A model generated the notes under the pieces. It ran no database searches. It was given only the letters and a program-made list of their open reading frames with translations, and was not told the DNA's origin. A stretch of DNA of 64,000 bases, taken from positions 1 to 64,000 of the forward strand of contig CAYJDR010000006.1 in NCBI GenBank assembly GCA_964368965.1. Direction: 5' to 3'. The translations under genes and the position numbers were made by a program. Shown here piece by piece: positions 43,024 to 51,256 of this stretch. Position 1 is the stretch's first letter, and each line of letters starts with the position of its first letter. This DNA is from CAYJDR01 sp964368965 (lineage in GTDB: Bacteria; Chrysiogenota; Deferribacteres; Deferribacterales; Mucispirillaceae).

Positions 43024-43073
43024 ATTTTATTCCTAAAATAATAATAAATCAAGACATTTTTTGTCTTAATTTA
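43024..43073 (-). promoter_or_regulatory. cco operon promoter with overlapping inverted repeat
   Basis: On the minus strand TTGATT (43052-43047), a 17-base spacer and TAAAAT (43029-43024) form the promoter. An inverted repeat at 43045-43073 (AAGACA / TGTCTT around five T, outward pairing extended to 11 of 12 positions) covers its -35 region. It could be an operator for a redox regulator or a terminator of the upstream operon, since U-rich sequence follows it. Confidence 0.6.
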
Positions 43074-43111
43074 GATAGACAAACATATATCTTTGTAGAA
43101 TAAGGGATTAT

Positions 43112-43954
43112 TTATAAAATAATATTTAGATTATTTTTCTTGATTTGTATAATAACTGAAGATTTGTTTAACTCAACAAATTCTCCATCTATTTGGCATT
43201 TATCAACATTTTTTACTTTGATATAATCTGTAGATGTTCTATAGCAAGGTAGCCCTAGTGATACCGCCATATAGATTGCAGATTTCAGTAATGTGAACAC
43301 GTTACTTTTCTCGATCATAAATACGTTTAGTGAGTCATTTTTAACTTGCCTGCTAAGCAAGTATTTACCTGCATAATATTTGTTTAGTGAAACTATTATA
43401 TGGTATGCAGGAATTTCCCTACCTTGTGCATATACTGATATCTTTTTGAAGTTGTTTGCAACTGCTACTTTTGTACCACTTATGATGTGTGCTAATGTTT
43501 TATTTTTATAGGTAGTTCTATTGCGTTTTTCAACACCCTCAACCGTGGCTGCATCAAAGCCGAAACCAAGCATTGATATAAAATGGTGTTCATCGATTTT
43601 ACCAACAGGTATAGTTTTTTTATTATCTAGTGATAATTGGCTTGCAGCCTTGATTGGATTTAGTGATATGCCATGGTTAATGCAAAAAACATTTGAATTA
43701 CCAAAAGGTAATGCTGAAAAGCACTTCTCTGTACCTAGTAGGCAACCCGCAACTTCGTTTATTAGCCCATCACCACCAGCAGCAATAACAATATCTTCCG
43801 TAGCGTTTGCAGCAATCTCCTTGCCGTGCCCCTTATACTCAGTTAAAACTAAGCGCACATTTTCAAACTTATCAGATAAAATCTCGACCACTTTAGATAG
43901 TTTCTCAGGGTTATATTTTGAACTGTTTGGATTTGCTACTACTAATACAGACAT
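43112..43954 (-). CDS. Diacylglycerol kinase-family lipid kinase
   Basis: A 280-residue cytoplasmic lipid kinase of the DagK/YegS/LCB5 group. The nucleotide-binding motif is AAGGDGLINEV (about 58-68), preceded by VVANPNSSK at the N-terminus; LPFGNSNVFC replaces the more usual GTAND motif. LGFGFDAATVEGVEKRN follows as in family members. The substrate is probably diacylglycerol or a related lipid. It is the last gene of the minus-strand operon, 15 bases after mqnD. Confidence 0.85.
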   Translation of the reverse strand: MSVLVVANPNSSKYNPEKLSKVVEILSDKFENVRLVLTEYKGHGKEIAANATEDIVIAAGGDGLINEVAGCLLGTEKCFSALPFGNSNVFCINHGISLNPIKAASQLSLDNKKTIPVGKIDEHHFISMLGFGFDAATVEGVEKRNRTTYKNKTLAHIISGTKVAVANNFKKISVYAQGREIPAYHIIVSLNKYYAGKYLLSRQVKNDSLNVFMIEKSNVFTLLKSAIYMAVSLGLPCYRTSTDYIKVKNVDKCQIDGEFVELNKSSVIIQIKKNNLNIIL

Positions 43955-43969
43955 TGTTACTCCTAAATG

Positions 43970-44764
43970 TTACACAAATACTGAATCATCAGTATTTAAG
44001 AGTTGCTTGATAGCATGTTTTGCTTTTGTTAAATCATACGAATAATCGTTAACGTATAAATCGACATGAGATTTCAATACTTGATCATCCATATCTATAG
44101 CATATTGTTTTGCGAACTCGTATGTAGCCAATGTGTTTACATAGGCATAATCAAGTGAGTTGCTTATCATTTTATTTACTTCATCAGCTAAATGAAGTTT
44201 ACGTTTATGTATCGCAATAAAGCCTAATGGTATTGGTAATTGGTATGTTTGCTCCCACACATCGCCTAAGTCTGCAAGTTTATTTAAGCCAAAATCACCG
44301 TAAGTGAAGCGCCCTTCGTGTATAACTAAGCCAGCATCGTATTCGCCTGATTGAACTGCAGGCATGATTTCATCAAACCTAAGTTCAGTTATATTCTCAG
44401 CACATTCTGGGTAGAACTTTTTGAACACCATAAACGCTGTCGTATTCATGCCAGGTATCGCAATCTTTTTTCCTTTTAACTCAGCTATATCTGTATAATC
44501 TTTAGATAAAACTAACGGACCACACCCAAAACCAAGCGCACCACCACATTTTAAAATACGGTAATTATCTGATATTTCATTAAATACGCCAAATGATACC
44601 TTTACTACATCGAAAGTTCCAAGCATAGCTTGTTCATTAAGGTATTGAACATCGTCAAGTACTGTATCTAACTTAAACGAGTGCTTAATATCTCCACGTA
44701 ATGCAGCTCCAAAGATAAACGTATCATTTGGGCAAGTTGATATTCCAAGTGATAGCTTATTCAT
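43970..44764 (-). CDS. mqnD: 1,4-dihydroxy-6-naphthoate synthase
   Basis: Converts cyclic dehypoxanthine futalosine to 1,4-dihydroxy-6-naphthoate in the futalosine menaquinone pathway. The 264-residue protein has a periplasmic-binding-protein fold without a signal peptide. Typical MqnD segments are LGISTCPNDTFIFGA, VKVSFGVFNEI, GGALGFGCGPLVLSK, IAIPGMNTTAF and GLVIHEGRFTYGDFGL, containing the catalytic His at about 145. It overlaps the mlaD stop by one base. Together with the amidohydrolase at 32569 it points to menaquinone as the respiratory quinone. Confidence 0.95.
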   Translation of the reverse strand: MNKLSLGISTCPNDTFIFGAALRGDIKHSFKLDTVLDDVQYLNEQAMLGTFDVVKVSFGVFNEISDNYRILKCGGALGFGCGPLVLSKDYTDIAELKGKKIAIPGMNTTAFMVFKKFYPECAENITELRFDEIMPAVQSGEYDAGLVIHEGRFTYGDFGLNKLADLGDVWEQTYQLPIPLGFIAIHKRKLHLADEVNKMISNSLDYAYVNTLATYEFAKQYAIDMDDQVLKSHVDLYVNDYSYDLTKAKHAIKQLLNTDDSVFV

Positions 44765-46287
44765 TATTGTATCGCAGATGCCGCTGGGCCAACAAAATAT
44801 TTCAAATCATCATCAGCAAACCTAACACCACCACCGATAGTAAATAATGTTTCATCATTACCAAGCAGGTCTTCTACACCAGCTTGTAGGAAGAAGTTTG
44901 ACCAAAAATTCCAGCGAGCAAATAACCTAGTGTAAAACTCGACACCACCATTTGTTGGCGCATCAAAATTATATGCTTCAGCTGAGATAACTAAATTATC
45001 ATTTTTCAACGGATAGAAGTCACCACCAATACCGATTGTATTATCAAATATACCAATCCTTAAACCGTACATTTGTTGAAAAATATGGCCATACTGTAAC
45101 GATAATGCTAGTGATGAATCATCTGACGAAACTTCAACAGTGTTAGCAACTTGTGTTGTGCCACCAGTAGTCGTTGTAGTTTGAGTCGTTTTAGTTGTTG
45201 ATGTCGGACGAGATGTATTGCTTACGCCAACCATATAATATTTATAAGGATGAGTGTAGAGCCTAATTTGCCCATAACCGCGGCCATCATACTTGCCAGC
45301 AGACATGTATTCTGCACCAAATGTTACATATAATTTCCATTCGTTTAGTTTGTCAGTCATCGCGCTTAACGACTGTACAACTTCTTGAATATTTTCTTTT
45401 GTAGTATTATCATTAACTAACATTCCTAGTGTGCCTTTGCCCTCGTTAATGTCTTTAGTGATATTGTTTATATCTGCAAGTGATGTATCAACTTTTTCGG
45501 ATATACTATTGATATTTTTGATAGTTTCATCAATATCACCTTGATTGTTAGCCATTAAATACTCTAAGCTTTCAGTAATCACCTTCATATCTTCAGATAT
45601 CGCTGCGATGTTTTCTAGCGACTGATCGATATTGTCGCTATTGTTTGCAACTAAATGATTAACTGCTGTCGTTAGCTGTTCAATGTTCTTAACCATTATG
45701 CCAATGCTTTCTTCATTATATTCTAATATATCATCGAGATTTTTTGTAATCATTTCAACATTTTTAAGTGAGTTAGTTAATGATGCCTTACCATCTTCAC
45801 TTGAGAACACTTCATTTAGTGAAGAAACAAGCTTTGTAACCTCGCTTGACAACACCCCAACCTCAGCCATAACAGCATCAAGGCTTACGATTGCTTGCTT
45901 ACCATCGTAAGTTTGGTTTGCTTCAATAAAATCGTATGGGTTTGAATTTGGGTCAGGAACAAGCTCAACAAATTTGCTGCCTACTAAGCCAGATTGTCTA
46001 GTCGCAATTGAAATACCTTTAGGTATTTGATAATTTTCGTATACACTAAGCTTAATAACTATGTCGTCAGCTTCGAGCGTAACAGAATCAACCTTACCAA
46101 CTTTAATACCTTTATACAGTACGTTAGTATCAACAGCAATACCTTCAGCATTTATAATCCTAAAGCCAACATGATAAATATCTGCTTCGCCGAACTTAAC
46201 TTTACCAAAAGCAATACTCATGATTGCTATAATGAGAGTTGCAATTATAACAAACGCACCAACTTTAATTTCTGATCCATTATTCAT
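44764..46287 (-). CDS. mlaD: MlaD/MCE-domain protein with C-terminal beta-rich domain
   Basis: Periplasmic lipid-binding subunit of the Mla ABC system, held in the inner membrane. The 507-residue protein has an N-terminal helix (about 8-28), the MCE domain (about 36-115, with VLYKGIKVGKV and TRQSGLVGSKFVEL), a long coiled-coil region (about 130-310, repeated LxNIxxISE patterns), a Thr-rich linker near residue 360 and a C-terminal beta-strand-rich part with FLQAGVEDLLG and GGGVRFADDDLKYFVG. Such a tail is common in long MCE proteins of delta-proteobacteria and relatives. It follows mlaF by 20 bases. Confidence 0.9.
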   Translation of the reverse strand: MNNGSEIKVGAFVIIATLIIAIMSIAFGKVKFGEADIYHVGFRIINAEGIAVDTNVLYKGIKVGKVDSVTLEADDIVIKLSVYENYQIPKGISIATRQSGLVGSKFVELVPDPNSNPYDFIEANQTYDGKQAIVSLDAVMAEVGVLSSEVTKLVSSLNEVFSSEDGKASLTNSLKNVEMITKNLDDILEYNEESIGIMVKNIEQLTTAVNHLVANNSDNIDQSLENIAAISEDMKVITESLEYLMANNQGDIDETIKNINSISEKVDTSLADINNITKDINEGKGTLGMLVNDNTTKENIQEVVQSLSAMTDKLNEWKLYVTFGAEYMSAGKYDGRGYGQIRLYTHPYKYYMVGVSNTSRPTSTTKTTQTTTTTGGTTQVANTVEVSSDDSSLALSLQYGHIFQQMYGLRIGIFDNTIGIGGDFYPLKNDNLVISAEAYNFDAPTNGGVEFYTRLFARWNFWSNFFLQAGVEDLLGNDETLFTIGGGVRFADDDLKYFVGPAASAIQ

Positions 46288-46307
46288 AGTTTTATCCTAA
46301 ATCTATT

Positions 46308-47054
46308 TTAATATACTTTCAATGGCCCATCTTTTGAACCGTTAAAAAACTGTACAACATATGGGTTATCACTGTGCTTTATTTCTTCTTTAGTGCCATA
46401 GAAAACAACGTTTCCTTGATATACCATGCCGACATAATCAGCAATTTTTAATACACTTGAAATATCATGCGATATCACTACTGATGTGATGTTTAGATGC
46501 TTCTGAGTGTCATATATTAAATTATCAACAACATCTGTCATGATTGGGTCAAGCCCTGTTGTAGGCTCGTCATAAAGCATGATGTCAGGCTCTAAAGCAA
46601 GTGCTCTCGCAAGCCCTACACGTTTTTTCATACCGCCAGATAGTTCTGATGGATATTTATGGTTGTGCCCATGTAAACCAACAAGGCACAGTTTTTCATC
46701 AACAATTTCTGCGATTTTTTCTTCTTTAAAATCTGTATGTTCTCTTAATGGGAACGCTACATTATCATAAACTGTCATAGAGTCAAACAAGGCCGCATTT
46801 TGAAATAACATACCGAATTTACGCCTTAGTTTAGTTAGTTCAGCTTTATCAAGTGTTGTGATGTCAACACCATCAACATAAATATGGCCTTTATCAGGCT
46901 TGAGAAGCCCCATAACTTCCTTAAGAAGTACGCTCTTGCCTGTACCAGATGGGCCAATCATAACAGTGATAGCGCCCTTTTTTATCTCAAGGTTGATACC
47001 TCTATGAACATGTTGTTCCCCAAATGATTTATGTACATCGACTAATTTTATCAT
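46308..47054 (-). CDS. mlaF: Mla system ATP-binding protein
   Basis: ATPase that drives phospholipid transport between the membranes. The 248-residue protein shows Walker A GPSGTGKS (about 37-44), the Q-loop FQNAALFDSMTVYDNV, the signature LSGGMKKRVGLARAL, Walker B DIMLYDEPTTGLDP and the switch His in ISHD. The motif RALALEPDIMLYDEPTTGLDP is split typical of MlaF. Its ATG overlaps the mlaE stop by one base, and mlaD follows. Confidence 0.95.
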   Translation of the reverse strand: MIKLVDVHKSFGEQHVHRGINLEIKKGAITVMIGPSGTGKSVLLKEVMGLLKPDKGHIYVDGVDITTLDKAELTKLRRKFGMLFQNAALFDSMTVYDNVAFPLREHTDFKEEKIAEIVDEKLCLVGLHGHNHKYPSELSGGMKKRVGLARALALEPDIMLYDEPTTGLDPIMTDVVDNLIYDTQKHLNITSVVISHDISSVLKIADYVGMVYQGNVVFYGTKEEIKHSDNPYVVQFFNGSKDGPLKVY

Positions 47055-47845
47055 TATGACACCAAAATTGTAGTAATAATATAGTCAAAAACCAACACAA
47101 GTACACATGACTCAACAACAGCCTTAGTTGTAGCTTTTGAAACACCTGTAGCACCATGCCTAGTAATCATGCCATAGTAACAACAAGTAATCATAACTGT
47201 CATACCGAAAATAAAAGCTTTTATCATGCTGTGGATAATATCTGTAAAAGTAGAATATTGCATTGAACTATCTATGTATAATGTAGGGTTTACTTCTAAA
47301 ACGAATACGTTGACAATGTAGCCACCTAAAAGGCCAAATAAAATACAAATACCGTTAAGCAAAGGCACAACTATTGCGCCTGCAACAAGGCGAGGTTTAA
47401 CAAGATATTCTGTAGGGTCTATCGCCATCGACTCAAGCGCGTCAATCTGCTCTGTAACTCGCATCATGCCAAGCTCAGCAGTAATTGCAGAACCAGCCCT
47501 CGCAGCAACCATAATAGCAGTAAGTATTGGGCCAAGCTCTCTAATCATCGCCATAGCAACAACAGACCCAGCCATATAATCTGCCCCTAAGTTTGTGAAA
47601 CCAATGTTTGTTTGTAGGCCAAAAACCATACCTGTAAAGAAGCCAATCAATACAATAATCATAACTGATTTGTTACCAACAAACTCCATCTGCTTAACGA
47701 TGAGGTTGAAGCGATACGGCCGCCTAAATATAGCTTTTGAAGCTTCTGTGAACATCAAAAATGAGCCACCTGCATTTTGAACGATACCTAACGTAAAGGT
47801 TCCTAATGCGCTCAATAATCTTAAAATCGGGTTCAAATACATCAC
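47054..47845 (-). CDS. mlaE: Mla system permease
   Basis: Inner-membrane permease of the phospholipid ABC transporter. The 263-residue protein has about five helices and the MlaE family segments: FTGMVFGLQTN, LGPILTAIMVAARAGSAITAELG (the conserved amphipathic loop that contacts MlaF, here about 105-127), MRVTEQIDALESM and DPTEYLVKPR. The start ATG lies in a 4-base overlap with the alr stop. It is followed by mlaF and mlaD; no mlaC or mlaB is in the window. Confidence 0.95.
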   Translation of the reverse strand: MMYLNPILRLLSALGTFTLGIVQNAGGSFLMFTEASKAIFRRPYRFNLIVKQMEFVGNKSVMIIVLIGFFTGMVFGLQTNIGFTNLGADYMAGSVVAMAMIRELGPILTAIMVAARAGSAITAELGMMRVTEQIDALESMAIDPTEYLVKPRLVAGAIVVPLLNGICILFGLLGGYIVNVFVLEVNPTLYIDSSMQYSTFTDIIHSMIKAFIFGMTVMITCCYYGMITRHGATGVSKATTKAVVESCVLVLVFDYIITTILVS

Positions 47846-48951
47846 CTTTTATATATACGTGGTACTCTTTTTGATAGACCACATAAAATCTCATATGGGA
47901 TTGTGTCACACCATGAAGCAATAGTATCAGCTGTAATTTCTTCGCCCAATACTTCCACTTGCTCGCCTAACACTGCTTCACCTAGTGCTGATATATCAAT
48001 CATTGTCATATCCATGCAAACAGTGCCAAGCACTTTACACTTAACACCTTTAACAATCATATATCCATCAGTAGTAATCGCACGGCGATATCCATCAGCA
48101 TAGCCTATTGCTACAACACCAACAAGCATGTTTTTATCAGCAATAAAACTTCTAGAATAGCCTACACTTTCACCCTTAAGCACTTCTAAAACATGAACTA
48201 TTTTACTGTAAACTTTTAAAATAGGTTTTATAAATTCTTTATTTTCTTCAAGCACACCATAACCATATAGCGATATGCCAACACGAGTAAAATCATATTT
48301 ATTGTTTTCTGATTGTGTACCTAAAGAAGCAAATAAAGAAGTTGTAATACCCCTATCTTCAAGCGCCAGTAAAACGTTTTCAAAACGCTCAATCTGAGCT
48401 TTAGAAAAATCTTTATTAAAATATGGTGCAGATAGATGGCTATATACATGCACCACTGTCAGTTTGTCATATTTAGATAAAATGTCAACAACATTTTCAT
48501 CATATTTTATACCGATACGTGACATGCCAGTATCAATTTTTAAAGCGCATTTTACTTCTTTGCTACTAGTTTTTGCGACATCGTTTAATATAGCCATGTA
48601 TGGCACATCGACTATCGTTAGGATAAAGCCTTTATCAACAGCATGTTGTATGAAATTAGGTTCAACCTCGCCGTATATTAAAATGCTTGCATCATGACCT
48701 GTCGCTTCAAAAACTTCAACTGCTTCTGAGTATGTTGCAACTGCAAAATCTCTTGCACCTGAATTTTCATATAAATGTTTAGCTACAGTATATGCCCCGT
48801 GCCCGTAAGCGTCAGCTTTTACAACTGCCATAACCTTTGAGTTAGATATATCTTGCGCCCTTTTATAGTTAGTGCTTAGTTGCGTCAAATCTATTTCAGC
48901 ATAAGTTGAGCGGCATAAATCGCTAGCTGTTTGCATATTTATATTATTCAT
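47842..48951 (-). CDS. alr: Alanine racemase
   Basis: Makes D-alanine for peptidoglycan. The 369-residue PLP enzyme has VMAVVKADAYGHGAYTVAK with the PLP lysine at about 45, KIDTGMSRIGIKYDE, SRVGISLYGYG as TRVGISLYGYG, and the catalytic Tyr region VAIGYADGYRRAIT with VLGTVCMDMTMIDI in the C-terminal beta-barrel. It overlaps prfB by 8 bases and mlaE by 4, within the operon. Confidence 0.96.
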   Translation of the reverse strand: MNNINMQTASDLCRSTYAEIDLTQLSTNYKRAQDISNSKVMAVVKADAYGHGAYTVAKHLYENSGARDFAVATYSEAVEVFEATGHDASILIYGEVEPNFIQHAVDKGFILTIVDVPYMAILNDVAKTSSKEVKCALKIDTGMSRIGIKYDENVVDILSKYDKLTVVHVYSHLSAPYFNKDFSKAQIERFENVLLALEDRGITTSLFASLGTQSENNKYDFTRVGISLYGYGVLEENKEFIKPILKVYSKIVHVLEVLKGESVGYSRSFIADKNMLVGVVAIGYADGYRRAITTDGYMIVKGVKCKVLGTVCMDMTMIDISALGEAVLGEQVEVLGEEITADTIASWCDTIPYEILCGLSKRVPRIYKR

Positions 48952-50047
48952 CGATGCCTGCCATGCTTATTAGATAACTACGGATAAATGGTTCGAGGTC
49001 GCCATCCATGACGCCATCGACATTACCTGTTTCATGCCTTGTGCGTAAGTCTTTAACCATTTTATATGGGTGCATTACATACGAGCGTATTTGGTTGCCC
49101 CACCCGATATCTGTTTTACTGTTTTCTAGTTTTTCTTTTTCGGCATTGCGTTTGCTCATCTCTAGTTCGAACAGCCTAGATTTTAAGATTTTCATTGCAG
49201 ATGCTTTATTCTTATGTTGTGAGCGTTCGTTTTGGCATGCAACAACTGTATTTGTAGGCATGTGAGTTATACGTACAGCTGAATCTGTTGTGTTGATATG
49301 TTGCCCGCCAGCACCACCAGCACGGTATGTATCTATGCGCAAATCAGCTTCGTTTATTTCAATTTCAAAATCGTCATCAATTTCAGGCAATACAAATACA
49401 GATGCAAATGATGTATGCCTCCTGTTTTGTGAGTCGAATGGAGATATCCTAACAAGCCTATGAACGCCTGATTCACCCTTTAGATATCCGTATGCATATT
49501 CACCAATAATATTTAACGTGATAGACTTAACGCCAGCTTCATCACCTGATAGTTCGTCGAGTATCTCTACTTTAAAACCTGCTTTTTCAGCATATCTATT
49601 ATACATACGGTAAAGCATGCCTGCCCAATCGTCAGCCTCTGTGCCACCAGCACCAGAGTGTATAGTAACGATAGCGCCGTTTCCGTCGTGGTCGTCACTT
49701 AGGATAAGTTTCAACTCAAAAGCGGCTGTTTTTTCGCTAAGTGTATCATACGCAGATTTCAAGTCATCTTCGAGCCCTTCCTCGCCTTCTTTGATGAGCT
49801 CTATCAGCACATCAGCATCAGACAAGCTATCTTGTAGCTCTTGCCAACTTTCAATAAAGCGCTTATGCCCTGCTTGCTCTTTCAACAGAACTTTCGACTC
49901 TTTTTTTGACCAAAAGTTAGGATCTTCTAGTGATAGTTTTTCAACTTGTTCGATTTTAGCTTTAAGTTCATCTTCTTTTACGGCTGATTGGAAACTTTGT
50001 ATTTTTGTACTTAACTTCTCTATCTCAATTATAATTTCTTCAAACAC
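48944..50047 (-). CDS. prfB: Peptide chain release factor 2, without programmed frameshift
   Basis: Ends translation at UGA and UAA. The 367-residue protein has the stop-reading SPF motif (202-204 in RISPFDSQNRRH) and the catalytic GGQ (247-249 in GGAGGQHINTT). Most bacterial prfB genes carry an in-frame UGA near codon 26 that requires a +1 shift; here the frame is continuous from MFEEIIIEIE through SFQSAVKEDELK and no CTTTGA-type site occurs. So the autoregulatory frameshift is absent. It starts 23 bases after the acetyltransferase gene. Confidence 0.96.
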   Translation of the reverse strand: MFEEIIIEIEKLSTKIQSFQSAVKEDELKAKIEQVEKLSLEDPNFWSKKESKVLLKEQAGHKRFIESWQELQDSLSDADVLIELIKEGEEGLEDDLKSAYDTLSEKTAAFELKLILSDDHDGNGAIVTIHSGAGGTEADDWAGMLYRMYNRYAEKAGFKVEILDELSGDEAGVKSITLNIIGEYAYGYLKGESGVHRLVRISPFDSQNRRHTSFASVFVLPEIDDDFEIEINEADLRIDTYRAGGAGGQHINTTDSAVRITHMPTNTVVACQNERSQHKNKASAMKILKSRLFELEMSKRNAEKEKLENSKTDIGWGNQIRSYVMHPYKMVKDLRTRHETGNVDGVMDGDLEPFIRSYLISMAGIDE

Positions 50048-50070
50048 TTAAATAATTCCTCTATTGTCGC

Positions 50071-50520
50071 TTAAACATTAATAATGACGGCTGTTTCATC
50101 GCAGTTTGGATATTTTACACACTTTAGACAATCAGTCCATATCTTTTTCGGAAGCGTTTCAACACTAGTGACTTCAAACCCACATTTACGGAAGAATTCT
50201 TCCTTATATGTAAGTGCAAAAACTTTATTGAAGCCCATCTCACGTGCCCTATCAAGCAGGAACAACACTAACGCCTTGCCAACGCCTTTGCCACGTGCTT
50301 TATCGTCTATGGCTAGTGAACGCACTTCTGCAACATCTTCCCACATTGGGTGGAGTGCTGCAACGCCAATAACTTCGCCATTTTCTTCCCATAGCACAAA
50401 CTCATATAACCTTTCGAAGATTTCGTTTAAACTAAGGTTGAGCATTTCGCCTTGCTTTGCATATTTATTAACTAGTTGTTGTATTATCTTACTATCTGAT
50501 ACTTTTGCGGTGCGGATCAT
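50071..50520 (-). CDS. GNAT acetyltransferase, short N-acetylglutamate-synthase-like
   Basis: A 149-residue GNAT enzyme. The acetyl-CoA loop RGKGVGKALVLFLLDRA (about 92-108) is complete, VAEVRSLAID precedes it, and the C-terminal KKIWTDCLKCVKYPNCDE is typical of the short ArgA-type acetyltransferases of delta-proteobacteria and related phyla that begin arginine synthesis. The ATG at 50520 is preferred to a TTG one codon earlier. It heads the operon prfB-alr-mlaEFD-mqnD-lipid kinase under the promoter at 50555-50583. Other arginine genes are absent from the window. Confidence 0.82.
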   Translation of the reverse strand: MIRTAKVSDSKIIQQLVNKYAKQGEMLNLSLNEIFERLYEFVLWEENGEVIGVAALHPMWEDVAEVRSLAIDDKARGKGVGKALVLFLLDRAREMGFNKVFALTYKEEFFRKCGFEVTSVETLPKKIWTDCLKCVKYPNCDETAVIINV

Positions 50521-50554
50521 CAATCTTCCATCAATTTTATTTTTTAACCCTAAT

Positions 50555-50583
50555 AATATAGAAAATTATCACTATTTTTTCAA
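50555..50583 (-). promoter_or_regulatory. Promoter of the acetyltransferase-prfB-alr-mla-mqnD operon
   Basis: On the minus strand TTGAAA (50583-50578), a 17-base spacer and TATATT (50560-50555) stand about 35 bases before the ATG at 50520. Confidence 0.7.
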
Positions 50584-50593
50584 CTGTTTTATT

Positions 50594-50615
50594 TTGATAA
50601 TATATTTTTTATCAA
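50594..50615. promoter_or_regulatory. Inverted repeat between divergent operons
   Basis: TTGATAA (50594-50600) mirrors TTATCAA (50609-50615) around 8 A/T bases. It lies between the two divergent promoters, so a regulator could act on either. An FNR site would have a 4-base centre, so this is not a standard one. Confidence 0.45.
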
Positions 50616-50631
50616 TCTCAGCTATATTTTA

Positions 50632-50660
50632 TTGACTTTATTGGCACTAAAATTTAATAT
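50632..50660 (+). promoter_or_regulatory. Promoter of pyrR-pyrB-pyrC
   Basis: TTGACT (50632-50637), a 17-base spacer and TAATAT (50655-50660) precede pyrR. The leader is only about 40 bases, too short for the antiterminator/terminator of PyrR-type attenuation. AAGGAG stands 7 bases before the ATG. Confidence 0.72.
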
Positions 50661-50707
50661 CAAAGTATATGTAGTGATTTATAAAATCCACACCTAAGGA
50701 GACTAAC

Positions 50708-51256
50708 ATGAGCAACGAAAAAGTGCTTGTTAAGGCTGAAGAAGTAGAGAAGATTTTTGAAAGACTAGCTTTCCAAATCATTGAAAACTATAATGATTTA
50801 AAAGATACATACGTTGTAGGTATCAGGAGACGCGGCGTTTCAATCGCAAAAAAAGTTACTGATGCACTAGATAAACATGGTAAAAGTTACGGCGGTACTG
50901 GCATACTTGATATCACACTATATCGTGATGATTTATCGTTAGTTGCTGAAATGCCTGTTATCAAAGGCACAGAGCTAAACTTCGACATTAACAACAAACA
51001 TATAATACTTGTTGATGATGTGCTCTTCACTGGCAGAACTATCAAGGCAGCACTAGAAGCGATATACGACTATGGCAGGCCAGCATCAGTTCAGTTGCTT
51101 GTATTAGTTGATAGAGGCCACAGAGAGCTTCCTATTCAAGCAGACTACATCGGCAAGGTTATCCCAACGGCAAAAGATGAAATCATACATGTAAAAGTTA
51201 AAGAGTATGACAATGTAGATGACTGCATTGCTATCTCTAGGCATGAGGTAAAATAA
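50708..51256 (+). CDS. pyrR: PyrR bifunctional pyrimidine regulator / uracil phosphoribosyltransferase
   Basis: A 182-residue PRTase-fold protein. The PRPP loop is VDDVLFTGRTIKAALEAI (about 100-117), with YVVGIRRRGVSIAK early and VQLLVLVDRGHRELPIQADYIGK late, the last being typical of PyrR. In Bacillus it binds pyr mRNA; elsewhere it may act only as uracil phosphoribosyltransferase. It overlaps pyrB by one base. No PyrR-type attenuator is seen in the short leader here. Confidence 0.95.
   Translation: MSNEKVLVKAEEVEKIFERLAFQIIENYNDLKDTYVVGIRRRGVSIAKKVTDALDKHGKSYGGTGILDITLYRDDLSLVAEMPVIKGTELNFDINNKHIILVDDVLFTGRTIKAALEAIYDYGRPASVQLLVLVDRGHRELPIQADYIGKVIPTAKDEIIHVKVKEYDNVDDCIAISRHEVK

Noticed and set aside
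50594..50615. FNR box between the divergent operons
   Set aside because: TTGATAA/TTATCAA have an 8-base centre rather than the 4 bases between TTGAT and ATCAA of FNR sites.
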